Positions 32,569 through 42,710 of a DNA stretch of 45,000 nt are shown here, one piece after another. Under the pieces are notes generated by a model, which was not told the origin of the DNA, made no database searches, and saw only the letters and a list, made by a program, of their open reading frames with translations. The stretch is from Proteromonas lacertae. Taxonomy: Eukaryota > Sar > Bigyra > Opalinata > Proteromonadidae. Made by a program: the position numbers and the translations under genes. The stretch is taken from positions 1 to 45,000 of the forward strand of contig NGBS01000624.1 in assembly GCA_002245135.1 (NCBI GenBank). Reading direction: 5' to 3'. Positions within the stretch are counted from its first letter, which is position 1, and every line of letters begins with the position of its first letter.

Positions 32569-33492
32569 TTATCAACAAAAATTATATGTATCAATTCTAT
32601 ATTTATATTAATTTACATCAGAAGATTCAATATTTATAATTATTTTATTTAAACTCAAATCAAACATAGAAACGAATATAATTCTATATTAGTTTTCTTT
32701 TCTTAATTTCTTTTGTAGTTGCTACATGTATAGTATAATAGCATTTTATTTTTAATATATTACTTGTCTATTATATAAAATTGTAGATGAAAGAATAAAT
32801 CGTCAGAGATGGTAGAATCATTATGTACTATTATTTTTATTATTCCTTTAGAAAGTTTAGATTTATTAATCCATAAATATGTATGAAAGATTGTAGTTAT
32901 GGTATTAAGTTGAAGAGATAATTTCACAAAAATTGCATATATGTATTATCTTTCCTTTTTGATTTATCAGATCAGTAGGTGTGTTATTATATATAAAAGA
33001 TCATATTATTCATGTAATATATGATCAAAATAATGAAATGTAATTGAGTAATTTAAGTTTGAATATGTTAAAAGAAGATGAAGAGATTAGAATAGAAGAA
33101 ATATGTTACACAAGTCCAGAAGAATTATCAGGATATTAAGAGTATAATATGAAGTTAAAAATAATGATATCAATAAAACAATGAATAACATAATAAAATC
33201 AAATGATGATATAAATGTTGATGATAGAAAAAAGAAATAAATAAAACTTTTAAAACATTTTGATAAATAAAAGATGATAAAAATAAAATTATAAAGAAAT
33301 TAAAATTGATACTTATTACTAATTAATAATATTATATATAATATAAATATATAATTCAACATTAACATTTTTAACATTAAACTTACTATAAATATATTTA
33401 TCATTCAACTGTAAACCAATAGTATCATAATGAGTTAATTTGTTATTGAAATTACATAATAAGCTGTAATGATTGTGATAAAGTTATGATTA
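32569..33492. other. Spacer between the arms of inverted repeat 2
   Basis: About 920 bases. Apart from the coding fragment at 32958-33173 I see only AT-rich sequence. I see no transposase-like frame and no obvious target-site duplication outside the arms. Confidence 0.5.
32958..33173 (+). pseudogene. Unidentified coding fragment inside inverted repeat 2
   Basis: One frame reads SVGVLLYIKDHIIHVIYDQ, then LSLNMLKEDEEIRIEEICYT and SPEELSGY, closing on TGA. It contains two in-frame TAA codons, so it follows the TAR-sense, TGA-stop pattern of the left half, unlike the genes to its right. HIIHVIYDQ recalls CFIHVINDQ in the NTPase C-terminal domain, but that may be chance. Confidence 0.4.
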
Positions 33493-33955
33493 ATAATTTC
33501 AATCAGAGTTTTAAAATAATAAGAAATTAAATAATTTGATTAAATGAAGTTATGAAAAAACTATTTTAATCACTCATAATATTTATTGTGAAATATGTAA
33601 TTGATTGTAATGTTTATTTTATTAATTTACTTCTTATATACCCCATGGCTCAAAATTTAAATCTATGTTGAAAAATTTTCAAATCAAAACTTGTGCTCAA
33701 TTTTTTTTAAAGATTTCTCATTCAATAGTTTTTATATGAAGAAATAAAACGGAGATCCTGTCTAATCATAATTTATAGCATTTTTTGAAGCTATTACTGA
33801 GTGAAATATTCGAAATCAAATTAATTGAATTAGCATATAGTTTACATATGAAGCTGAGACTTTTTTTATAAATAAGAAATACAAAGATGCATAAGAATAT
33901 CTAATTAGAATAGACGAAAACCCTCTATAAACCCCATGTTCGATCGATTGAGCAT
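33493..33955 (-). repeat. Inverted repeat 2, right arm (463 bp)
   Basis: Reverse complement of 32105-32568 with very few mismatches (for example CGATCG against CGATTG near the outer end). Confidence 0.95.
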
Positions 33956-33963
33956 TAGGTTAA

Positions 33964-34360
33964 ATGTTAAGTCCTTATGAAGCATCATACAATGATTGGG
34001 TAATAGATAAACCAAAATTTTATAAAATGAAGTATAAGAATTTCATAACATTATCCATTCAATTAATAGAGACTATTGATTATGTATCAGGAATAGCGTT
34101 AAGACACTTTCCAATTTCTTCAATCAAGAAAATACATGAAATTGTTTATTATTAATAAATCATCATGCAATATGTCATATATAAATGGTCCTTCAATTTA
34201 TAAAACATCAGTGTTGAAACTATTAGAAGAATACGAAAATGAATTATATACAGGTTAATGGTTTTGTAATCAAGGATATAAATTAGCTCTCTTTAACAAC
34301 TCAGGATGTATAATAAAGATCAGGTTTGTGTAACAATTATATGTATTAAATCAGTAAATA
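33964..34360 (+). pseudogene. Glycosyltransferase C-terminal fragment
   Basis: SPYEASYNDWVIDKPKFYKM, ALRHFPISSIKKIHEIVYY and, after a frame change near 34157, SYINGPSIYKTSVLKLLEEY and GQWFCNQGYKLALFNNSGC. The NGP-(S/A)-(I/V)Y segment is also in the GT-A enzyme at 31191 (TNGPAVYRVDYL), so this is the 3' part of a related gene. The first part was removed at the edge of inverted repeat 2. Confidence 0.45.
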
Positions 34361-34568
34361 GTAAAAACAATTTTTATGATGGTAATTAGTTTAAAAATTC
34401 ACAAGCTTGAGGTGTAAAGTTTTTACTATTTCAAAATGTAAAGTATTCCAAGATAGTAATATTATAAGTTAATCTAAATACATAAATTATCCATTTTATC
34501 GTATTACAAATTAATGGCCTTTAGTTATATAACCTGAGTGTTTATTCTTTAATCATAAATTCAGAAAA

Positions 34569-35906
34569 ATGGATTTTCATAAAAAAATGATTTATCCTTT
34601 TTTCTTATTACTAATTTCAATTGTTTTAGTTATTTTAAGTGTATATCTTTTATTGATTTATAAAGGAAATAACAAAATATTAATTAAAATTAATAACAAA
34701 CGAAATAATTTTACTAAGTTAATTTACATTGTATTTGGTACAAGACCAGAAGTAATAAAATTATATCCAATTATTCAAGAATTGAAGAATGAAATAAATA
34801 ATTTTTCATTTAAAACAATTTGTACATATCAACAAGAAGAGATGGTAAAACAAATATTAAATGATTTTCATGTAATTCCTGATATTTCATTAAAGGTAAT
34901 GAAAAAAAATCAAAAATTATCTCTATTATCATCAAATTTATTTTTTCAATTAGAATCAGTTTATAAAGAAGAAAGTCCAGATGTGACTATTGTTCAAGGA
35001 GATACAACAACCTCATTAATCGCAGCATTATGTTCATTTTATCATAAAGTGCCTGTTGCTCATATAGAAGCAGGATTAAGGACAAGAAGAATATATTTTC
35101 CTTTTCCTGAAGAATTGAATAGGCAAACAATTAGTAATATAGCTACATATAATTTTTGTCCAACTAAATTATCAGCAGATAATTTATTTCAGGAGAAGAG
35201 AGAAACATCATCGGTGTATATTGTTGGTAATACAGTAATAGATACATTAAAAAGTTCTATTGATATTATCCGTAAGAATGATAATGTAAAATACACAAAG
35301 ATGATTATAAAATCAATTTTATCTGATAAATCAATAAAATATATTATATTATTAACAATTCATAGAAGAGAGAATTATGGAACTCCATTTGTCAATGTGA
35401 TGAAAGCAGTGTATGATATAATAAAGAATTATGAGTATATAGTAGTTATATACCCATTACATCTCAACCCTAATGTGATGTTATGTTTAAAACAAACATT
35501 ACCTTCTAATATTTTGCAGAACATAATAAATAACAAAATAATAAGTAGTAGAAGTTATTTATATCTAAATAGATTAAAAATAGTAAAACCATTAAGTTAT
35601 TTTCCTCTTGTATATTTGCTAAATCAGTCATATATAATACTAACAGATTCTGGAGGAATTCAAGAAGAAGCAGTTTATCTTCAAAAGCCAATATTAATTT
35701 TAAGAAATACAACTGAGCGAATGGAAGGAGTATTATCAAAATCAGCAAAATTAGTAGGGACAAATTATGTAAATATATATCACTCTGTTGAAGAATTATT
35801 GATTAATCGACATGTTTATGAAACAATGATTAAGAATCCTAATATTTATGGAAATGGGACAGCTGCAAAGCAAATAATTAATATATTAAAAAATAATATT
35901 AGATAA
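34569..35906 (+). CDS. Membrane-anchored UDP-GlcNAc 2-epimerase-like protein (WecB type)
   Basis: 445 residues: a membrane segment (about 10-32), then a full-length non-hydrolysing UDP-N-acetylglucosamine 2-epimerase fold. Visible motifs are FGTRPEV (56-62), QGDTTT (143-148), HIEAGLRT (165-172), PFPEELNR (178-185), HRREN (265-269), PLHLNP and DSGGIQEEA (360-368). The family interconverts UDP-GlcNAc and UDP-ManNAc in the cytosol. Here an N-terminal anchor would place it on, or in the lumen of, the secretory pathway, which is unusual. The usual TERPE appears as TERMEG (Pro to Met). It ends at TAA with no TGA nearby; reading on would run into a glycosyltransferase pseudogene. Start ATG 34569 gives the anchor. 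Confidence 0.85.
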   Translation: MDFHKKMIYPFFLLLISIVLVILSVYLLLIYKGNNKILIKINNKRNNFTKLIYIVFGTRPEVIKLYPIIQELKNEINNFSFKTICTYQQEEMVKQILNDFHVIPDISLKVMKKNQKLSLLSSNLFFQLESVYKEESPDVTIVQGDTTTSLIAALCSFYHKVPVAHIEAGLRTRRIYFPFPEELNRQTISNIATYNFCPTKLSADNLFQEKRETSSVYIVGNTVIDTLKSSIDIIRKNDNVKYTKMIIKSILSDKSIKYIILLTIHRRENYGTPFVNVMKAVYDIIKNYEYIVVIYPLHLNPNVMLCLKQTLPSNILQNIINNKIISSRSYLYLNRLKIVKPLSYFPLVYLLNQSYIILTDSGGIQEEAVYLQKPILILRNTTERMEGVLSKSAKLVGTNYVNIYHSVEELLINRHVYETMIKNPNIYGNGTAAKQIINILKNNIR

Positions 35907-35920
35907 GAAACTAAATATTA

Positions 35921-36575
35921 TATACGTGATTATGTAATAGTTGTTGTAATTGTGTGGCAAAGAAACAATTTATTAATTCAACTTGATTTGATAAGTTCAC
36001 AATCGATATTAAAATGGATGAAAGTATCAATTTTAGTAATTTATGTTCATAACTATAAACACATAAATACAAAAAAAACTGAATGAATGGAAAAGAAATA
36101 ATACAAATCTTTATGTAATATTTGTTCAGACTGGATATTATGGAAGATTTTTATCTCCTTTAACTTATTCCAATAGTGATTCATATTTTATAATATGTGA
36201 TGATGATATATTGGTTGAATCAGAATACTTTGAAAACATGTAAAGAGTAGTTGATGATGGTAACTTATCGAAAATGGGTTAGGAGCTGATACTGACACTT
36301 TTATAAGAGGATATTTTACTTGGGAAGAAGATTTATGAAAGGGTTAAAAAAGGTATGGCAACATCCTCCGCCTTCCTTGTTGAATTGTGAAGAAGCATGG
36401 ATTAGTATAGTATTATGGAAGTATTATAATATCAGCACAAAAGTTCCAAAATGCCCTTTACCTATATAAATTCCTAGTAAACCTACTGCTTGAGCTAGTA
36501 GCGATTTATCTACTTTGAGTCACTTGCAGAAGGATCAAACAAAATTGTTTAATACAATAGTAATGCATTTTTAAT
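35921..36575 (+). pseudogene. Decayed copy of the GT-A gene at 38788
   Basis: Pieces in three frames match the intact gene at 38788-39753: VIVVVIVWQRNNLLIQLDLI, FVQTGYYGRFLSPL, YFIICDDDILVESEYFENM, FIRGYFTWEEDL, KVWQHPPPSLLNCEEAWISI and YNISTKVPKCPLP. There are frameshifts, a deletion after TWEEDL and stop codons. It lies directly behind the epimerase gene. Confidence 0.85.
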
Positions 36576-36640
36576 GAACAAGCGCCTATATTAGCACCAA
36601 CATCAATAAAATATCCATTTATATGAGTTATATTTGTTCC
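36563..36640 (-). pseudogene. FkbM-type methyltransferase remnant
   Basis: The minus strand encodes NGYFIDVGANIGACSLKM, the SAM-binding motif of FkbM methyltransferases (compare YYMDAGANIGICSFSM in the intact gene at 36885). Only about 25 codons remain. Confidence 0.6.
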
Positions 36641-36884
36641 ATATTGAAAATAAATTCTCACATTCATTCATCATCCCTTTATTCTTTATACTATATAAAC
36701 AATTATATATATATATATTACCAATAATATCTTTCGCTTATGTAATTAGATTAATCTTTCATTTACCTTATAAAAAATGTTTCTTTTGCATCCAACTATT
36801 TTTACTAGGTTTTATAGTCACATATAATCAATAATACAACTTTCAACTTTTGTTCTTTATTGAATCGTCTTATTCATTGATTAT

Positions 36885-37787
36885 ATGTTTATTACAATTT
36901 TTATTGTAATTATTATTGTTAGTTTTTCTTTTATTATTCTGCTGAGTTTCAATAGTAATAGAAAAATAGTCAAAAAAAGAACTGCAAAAGCAAAAACTCA
37001 TGTAATTGACAATAAATATATTTGGAATGGAAATACTATTGAATGCTCCAAATGTAATGAAGAGATAGAATTGGCTAAAGTAAATGCAAGTAATTCTATT
37101 TTCTTTATGTATATTAGAAAGAATGACGATTTAATTTCAAATGTTATTAAACAAATAGGTGATTGGACAGACTGCAAAGCAATTAGAGATTTATGGTATT
37201 CATTACCTGGTTTAAATAGCGAAGATTATTACATGGATGCTGGAGCTAATATTGGAATATGTTCTTTTAGTATGCTAAAAAATAATGTAAAAACTATATC
37301 TATTGAACCAATTCCTAACAATTTGCATTTACTCACAAAGTCATTATTATATAACAAAGAATGGATTAGTAACATGACTCTATACAAAGTTGGATTAGGT
37401 AATAAAGAAGAAAAACAAATAATCAATATTCTAAAAGGAAATTGGGGAGGATCATCAATAATTAATTTAAATCAAAACTATATCACACAAGAAATATTCA
37501 TAACCAAGTTAGATACACTACTCAACGATTTTCATCATATAATTCATCTAGCTTCAGTGGATATTCAAGGATATGAATTATTCATGTTAGAAGGGGCAAT
37601 AGAAATATTAAAAAGAAAAATTGTAAGACATTTCTACATGGAAATATGGTGTCAAGCATTGAATAAAATACATATTAATGAAAATGACATTTATAATATA
37701 TTTGAAAAATATGGTTATAAAGTTAAAAATAGAATTAGCTGCTATAGGAAATATTCATTTGACATTATTGCATCTGCAGTAGAGTAA
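36885..37787 (+). CDS. FkbM-family methyltransferase, membrane-anchored
   Basis: 300 residues with an N-terminal anchor (3-22). It has a SAM-binding loop YMDAGANIGICSF (116-128), IEP acidic/Pro motif near 148 and VDIQGYELFMLEGA near 226, all in FkbM order. Family members O-methylate sugars or small molecules, so glycan methylation in the Golgi lumen is the likely role. It closes on TAA TAG TAA. The minus-strand gene behind it ends 15 bases away, so the pair is convergent. Confidence 0.8.
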   Translation: MFITIFIVIIIVSFSFIILLSFNSNRKIVKKRTAKAKTHVIDNKYIWNGNTIECSKCNEEIELAKVNASNSIFFMYIRKNDDLISNVIKQIGDWTDCKAIRDLWYSLPGLNSEDYYMDAGANIGICSFSMLKNNVKTISIEPIPNNLHLLTKSLLYNKEWISNMTLYKVGLGNKEEKQIINILKGNWGGSSIINLNQNYITQEIFITKLDTLLNDFHHIIHLASVDIQGYELFMLEGAIEILKRKIVRHFYMEIWCQALNKIHINENDIYNIFEKYGYKVKNRISCYRKYSFDIIASAVE

Positions 37788-37802
37788 TAGTAATATTACA
37801 AT

Positions 37803-38699
37803 TTAATTGCATTTTTTTTCTTTATATATTTCATAATCGTCTTGTGTATACTTCTTTATCTTATCATCAAATGTTGGATCATAATATAATTCATTAACAG
37901 AATTATTAGTTGACATTCCCAAGTAAATATATCCGTGATCTTTCAACATATTCTGAACATTAATACATCTTTGCTTTTCTTCTTCACTTCCTCCTATCTT
38001 TAATGCATTTACTTCAATTATCCATATTCTTACTGGAATATTCCAATCAAATGTTTTTAATAAATTCTCTTCTGCTCCTTCAACATCTAAAGAAAATAAA
38101 TCAATATATCTTATTCCATTATCTTTAATCAATTTGCTAATTGGATAACATTTCACTTTGGTTTTGTTATTTCCATAAAAACTATTATCTCTGTATTTCT
38201 TCAATCCTCCTCTCCCCCACTGACTATCCACATATTCAATAAAACCTTCTTCACTACATACAGCATTATTTAACTTTATTGATCTACGTCTATCGGTTTT
38301 AAGTAGCTTTTGAAATGTTAAAGGACCAGCTTCGATTAGTAACCCTCTCCATCCATAACCATGTTCAAGTGCATAAGTATTACTCATATCATATCCATCA
38401 AATGCTCCTATTTCTAAAAATATTCTATTGAATGGATTTAAATTATTCTTTATATAATAATTTATTACAAATTTATCTTCATTATACTGACTTGTGTAAT
38501 TTGTTTCCTTATAGATATAAACAGGACATTGCCATAATGGAGAAGATATATTTAAAATTAATATATTTTTCCTATATGAAGTATTTTTCTGATAATAACC
38601 GTAATAGTATATGAAATTAAGCTTATCATGATAAATATAATAATTAATTTCTATGAATAGAATGATTATTATAACACAATGTATGTTTATTTTTGACAT
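37803..38699 (-). CDS. Second FkbM-type (Methyltransf_21) methyltransferase
   Basis: 298 residues. An N-terminal anchor (7-24) is followed by SQYNEDKFVINYY, the SAM site IFLEIGAFDGYDMSNT (93-108), GWRGLLIEAGP, FSLDVEGAEENLL near 208 and a Lys/Asp-rich end. The SQ-x-x-ED ... (E/D)-(I/V)GA-x-DG ... D-(V/I)-EG pattern defines this branch. The product is probably a luminal methyltransferase acting on a glycan. It is the only complete minus-strand gene in the cluster. Its TAA at 37803-37805 lies 15 bases from that of the neighbouring gene. Confidence 0.8.
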   Translation of the reverse strand: MSKINIHCVIIIILFIEINYYIYHDKLNFIYYYGYYQKNTSYRKNILILNISSPLWQCPVYIYKETNYTSQYNEDKFVINYYIKNNLNPFNRIFLEIGAFDGYDMSNTYALEHGYGWRGLLIEAGPLTFQKLLKTDRRRSIKLNNAVCSEEGFIEYVDSQWGRGGLKKYRDNSFYGNNKTKVKCYPISKLIKDNGIRYIDLFSLDVEGAEENLLKTFDWNIPVRIWIIEVNALKIGGSEEEKQRCINVQNMLKDHGYIYLGMSTNNSVNELYYDPTFDDKIKKYTQDDYEIYKEKKCN

Positions 38700-38787
38700 T
38701 ATTAATGATATATCATTCTAAAAAGAATGTATAATAAAAATTACAGACAAATTATTTATATTTATATAATATAAACAAAAATTAAAT

Positions 38788-39753
38788 ATGATAAAATATC
38801 TATTGGGATTATTATTATTAATCATTTTATGCTATTACTATATACTACTTTCGAAGAAAAATACAATTTATAAGAAGTCTGTTATAATTGTACTTACAGT
38901 ATGGAAAAGAGATAATTTACTTATGCAGCTGAATTTAATTAATGAACAATCTATATTAGATAATATGAATGTGTTTGTGTATATTTTTCAAAATAGTAAC
39001 CATATAAACATAGAAAGAAGTGTAATAGATTTTGAAAATAATAACCATAAATTTAATATATCTTTTATTCATACAGTTTATAATACAGGCTATTATGGTA
39101 GATTTTTAGTTCCATTATCAGTTAAGAATAATGACAATACATATTTTATAATTTGCGATGATGATATACTCTTCGGTAAAGAATATTTTCAAAATATGTT
39201 AAGAGTAGTTAATGAAGGTAGTTTGGCAACTAGAAATGGTAGATTTATTGATTCAAAAAGCAGAGAGATATGGACTGATGAATTTGTTAAAGGATTTATA
39301 ACTTGGGAATATGATTTAGAATATGATTTTGGAGGTCATATATGGGCCGGCAGAACTGAGTGGCTTAAATTAGCATGGCAACATCCATCGCCAACATTAG
39401 TTAATTGTGAAGATCTGTGGATAAGCGTAGTTTTAAAGAAATATTACAATATATCTACTAAAGTTCCAAAATGTCCATATCCAAATGATTATAATAAATA
39501 TCCAACTATGTGTGCTTGCAGTGATGTTACTGCTTCTAATCATATTACAGCAAGTTTAGGAGACAATATGATATCATATAATAGTAGAGAATTTGCATTA
39601 AATAGAATAAAAACATACTATAGTTTTGTAGGTATTATGGAAAAGAGCGTTTCTTTATATCAGAAGATAAAAAATTCTAAAAAATATCATCACAACAGTA
39701 GTGTATTTAAAATGAAGGGAGATATGAACGAAAGATGTTTATTCTTTGTATAA
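38788..39753 (+). CDS. GT-A-fold glycosyltransferase with DDD motif
   Basis: 321 residues, type II topology. A membrane anchor (3-21) is followed by SVIIVLTVWKRDNLLMQL (family-2-like start), NTGYYGRFLVPL, FIICDDDILFG with the metal-binding DDD (124-126), GGHIWAGRTEWLKLAWQHPS and VNCEDLWISVVLKKYY. It resembles the group of GT-A enzymes with an R/EWL and ED segment for the acceptor and base. Donor unknown. A decayed paralogue lies at 35921-36575. It ends at TAA; the next gene begins within 25 bases. Confidence 0.75.
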   Translation: MIKYLLGLLLLIILCYYYILLSKKNTIYKKSVIIVLTVWKRDNLLMQLNLINEQSILDNMNVFVYIFQNSNHINIERSVIDFENNNHKFNISFIHTVYNTGYYGRFLVPLSVKNNDNTYFIICDDDILFGKEYFQNMLRVVNEGSLATRNGRFIDSKSREIWTDEFVKGFITWEYDLEYDFGGHIWAGRTEWLKLAWQHPSPTLVNCEDLWISVVLKKYYNISTKVPKCPYPNDYNKYPTMCACSDVTASNHITASLGDNMISYNSREFALNRIKTYYSFVGIMEKSVSLYQKIKNSKKYHHNSSVFKMKGDMNERCLFFV

Positions 39754-39775
39754 TATTTGTTGATATAATATAATT

Positions 39776-40675
39776 AAGTTTATTATTTTGCTATTTTTCT
39801 TTATAATAATTTCTGTATATTTTAATAATAAATATCAATTATATAGTAGAAATAAAAATGAATTAAAACGAAATAATTACCTATCAAAGGATATTGTGAT
39901 AGATGTTTTTACTTATTTTCAAGAATCACTTATGTTAAGTATAAGACTTTTCAGAATGAATAAATATGTCGATTATTTCTTAATTATATTGTCAAATACT
40001 ACATTCACAGGAAAACCATTACAAATTAGTTTTTCACCGTTTGAATCATTTATACAACAATACAGTAAAAAGATCATCTTTCATAATATAACTCATCCAA
40101 CTTATTGCACCTCAACTTGGTGTAGGGAAAAATATCAACGTAATGCAGTTAGTGATGCAATACAGTCGCTAAATATACATAATGAATCGACAATAATTAT
40201 TAGTGATTTGGATGAAATACCAACTCCTGATGCAATGAATTATGTAATAAAAACACCTCCAATAAACATCTATATGCTAAGTGGGTATATGTATTATTAT
40301 AATTACAGAAACAAAGTAAAAGAAGTATGGCCAGGAATAATTATAGTTAAAGCTTTAAATTGTAAGAAAGATATACAATCAAAAAGAGATAGTAGATATT
40401 CACTTATGAAAACTAATTCAATTCCAATATTTCCTTCATTAACTCATTGCTCTTATTGTTATGGTAATATTTCCTATATAATAAATAAATTGAATAGTTT
40501 TTCTCATTCTGAATATAATAAACCTCCTTATACAAATGAAAGATATATAAAGAATTGTATAAAAAGTCATATAAGTATTTTTAATAATAAAAACAAATTT
40601 GAAATTGTTGATTATGATTCAAATCTGCTTCCTCTCCCAAATGATGATAGATTTGAATTTCTGAAACAAGTATAA
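39776..40675 (+). CDS. GT17-like beta-1,4-N-acetylglucosaminyltransferase
   Basis: About 299 residues with a hydrophobic anchor. IVIDVFTYFQESLMLSIRL, VDYFLIILSNTTFTGKP, EKYQRNAVSDAI and IIISDLDEIPTPDAM match the GT17 (MGAT3-type, bisecting GlcNAc) core in order; SDLDEIP is diagnostic and carries the metal-binding acids. No in-frame ATG exists. The codon where a start would fit (39776-39778, AAG, followed by FIILLFFFIII) is one base from ATG, so the start is mutated, misread or non-AUG. The rest is intact. It ends at TAA. Confidence 0.8.
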   Translation, partial: KFIILLFFFIIISVYFNNKYQLYSRNKNELKRNNYLSKDIVIDVFTYFQESLMLSIRLFRMNKYVDYFLIILSNTTFTGKPLQISFSPFESFIQQYSKKIIFHNITHPTYCTSTWCREKYQRNAVSDAIQSLNIHNESTIIISDLDEIPTPDAMNYVIKTPPINIYMLSGYMYYYNYRNKVKEVWPGIIIVKALNCKKDIQSKRDSRYSLMKTNSIPIFPSLTHCSYCYGNISYIINKLNSFSHSEYNKPPYTNERYIKNCIKSHISIFNNKNKFEIVDYDSNLLPLPNDDRFEFLKQV

Positions 40676-40726
40676 AATTTCATATAGTATTGAAAATATT
40701 ACATTCTAAATATTAAAGTATAATAA

Positions 40727-41781
40727 ATGAATAAATTTATATACATCCTATCTTTATTATTTATTATTACATTATGTTATATGTTAAAGAATAGATCAAA
40801 AGCATTAAGACACATCAAAGAAAAGAATAGCGATTTAATAAACCTATATAAAACTACTAACTCAACAGTATTTGTGCATATAGGAGCTGGACTTGGGAAT
40901 AGACTAATGTCAGTTGTAGGAATAATTATTCTATCTATTTATTTTAAAGCAAAACCTATATGTATAACACTTAATATAATCAGTTAGTATTAAATTGGAA
41001 CGAATTCAATTTGTTCTACTTTATTAGGAATTATACAATTACTTCTTCTATTATAAATAATGGTAAAATAAACACTATATGTCCATCAGATTTAGAAAAA
41101 TTTAAGACTATACATGAAACTGAAAATATACATTTCGATTATCTTTGGTGTGATTTGCTATATGATTTATTAGATAGTAGAATATTTCGAAATAATGTTC
41201 AGAAGTATCTAAAATATATAAATTTAAAAGATAAACTTCAATCAGTGTTTTCTCTTTATTTTTATATTTTCAATACCATTATAGAAGTAAGAGAACATAT
41301 AACAAAAAAAGCAAACATGTTTCTTAATAAATTTAATAATAATCCTTTTGTAGGTGTACAAATTAGGGTTGGTAATGAAGATTTAAGAGAGCAGGCATTT
41401 TCTGATAAAGATGATATTGATATTATGATTAATGTTTTGAATAAAAAATTTTCTAACAAATTGTGGTTTGTTACTGGAGATTCGCATAATACAAAACAAA
41501 AATTATGTAATTCTTATAGAAATATATATGTATATACAAAGAGAAAAGCAAGGCATTATGAAAGATGCAAAACCGATTCAATCACAATAATTGAACATCT
41601 AATTCTCTCTAAATCAAGCTATATGATAATATCTAAAAGTACATTCGGTTTAACTGCATTACTAAAGTCAGGAATATTTTTGGTTGAGAAAACTAACTTA
41701 AGCTATGAAATAACCAGAAAAAATGCATATGATGTAAAGAGCAATTTTCGAAGAATAACTTCAACTTGGCACTATTATTAA
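40727..41781 (+). CDS. Fucosyltransferase-like (GT37/GT11-like), one frameshift
   Basis: ATG 40727 gives an anchor (3-18) and then FVHIGAGLGNRLMSVVGIII, the same G-x-G-N-(R/K)-L donor-site start as the gene at 26640. The frame breaks near 40970-40990; the next frame resumes at LVLNWNEFNLFYFI, then NPFVGVQIRVGNEDLR (donor-binding region), LWFVTGDSHN and MIISKSTFGLTAL. It is likely a Golgi fucosyltransferase. The stop is TAA immediately followed by TGA. It is more complete than the copy inside inverted repeat 1 and only distantly similar to it. Confidence 0.65.
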
Positions 41782-41796
41782 TGATTGTATAAATAT

Positions 41797-42684
41797 ATGA
41801 TTCTTGTTACAGTAATTTTTTTATTTTTAATACTATATTTTTTAATTCGTTTCTTACATAATAATTCTACATCTTATTTATACGATTATGTTTTTATTAC
41901 TGGATATTTTCATGTAAATAACAACGGAAAACATAGTCTCAATGAATATGATAAATATATAAAAAATTTCTTTGGAATAATTAACCATTCGTTAGTAATA
42001 TTCACTGACAATAATCAATCATCAGTGTCATTTATTCCATCATATGTAAAAGCATATAAATATGAATATAAATCTATTTGGGATGTTCCGTGTATTAGAA
42101 AATATAAAAAAGATTACTATAATCAACATCAAATAGATCCAGAAAGAAGTATTCATAGCCCTGACGTATATGCTATTTGGAACTCTAAAATTTGTTTTCT
42201 TGAATATGTATCTCTTGAAATAAATAGTAAATTATACATATGGATTGATGTAGGATCATTTAGAGAGCCAGAAAATTTTCGTACATTTCCATCCCTAACA
42301 GCCATGAAACTCTTTTCTAAATTTAATAAAATGTTTTTCTTTATTATATCTAATAAGAGATTTAGATTTAATAGAATAAAACAACTGATAATAGGAGATT
42401 GGATAGAAGCTGGAAGCTTTGGTGGTAATAAATATGCAATACATAGCTATTATAAAGCCTTTTGGAAACAACATGACTATTTTTTAAATAGAAATCATTT
42501 TATTGGAAAAGAACAGATACTATTTAATACTATGGCAATTTATGTTATAAATGTAACTCTTATAAATGTTGTTGGATTGAATATGTGTATAGAAAATGTA
42601 TGGTGGAGATTTCAGTGTTTTTATGGTGGTCTAAATTTAGAAATGATAAAAGAAGTAGATATAAGTAGATATATATATGACTAA
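41797..42684 (+). CDS. HtrL/YibB-type glycosyltransferase-like protein
   Basis: 295 residues from ATG 41797. An anchor (2-20) is followed by DYVFITGYFHVNNNGKHSL, SLVIFTDNNQ, SPDVYAIWNSKICFLEYVS, KLYIWIDVGSFREP and a C-terminal YGGLNLEMI. YF-(D/H)-(V/I), IFTDN, W-x-x-K and WIDVG-x-(F/Y)R are the HtrL_YibB family signature, seen in bacterial surface-polysaccharide loci and in some large viruses and protists. It probably transfers a sugar, with IDVG as the metal site. TTG at 41785 is also in frame but ATG fits the anchor better. It ends at TAA. Confidence 0.7.
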   Translation: MILVTVIFLFLILYFLIRFLHNNSTSYLYDYVFITGYFHVNNNGKHSLNEYDKYIKNFFGIINHSLVIFTDNNQSSVSFIPSYVKAYKYEYKSIWDVPCIRKYKKDYYNQHQIDPERSIHSPDVYAIWNSKICFLEYVSLEINSKLYIWIDVGSFREPENFRTFPSLTAMKLFSKFNKMFFFIISNKRFRFNRIKQLIIGDWIEAGSFGGNKYAIHSYYKAFWKQHDYFLNRNHFIGKEQILFNTMAIYVINVTLINVVGLNMCIENVWWRFQCFYGGLNLEMIKEVDISRYIYD

Positions 42685-42710
42685 ATATACAAATATTATG
42701 TAAAATATAA

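Noticed and set aside
35904-36086. Read-through of the epimerase TAA into following sequence as a natural fusion
   Set aside because: The following in-frame codons belong to a decayed glycosyltransferase copy; the epimerase already has a complete C-terminus.
36634-36834. Hydrophobic 66-codon frame
   Set aside because: Only biased AT-rich composition; no start context or family match, and it lies between two pseudogene remnants.
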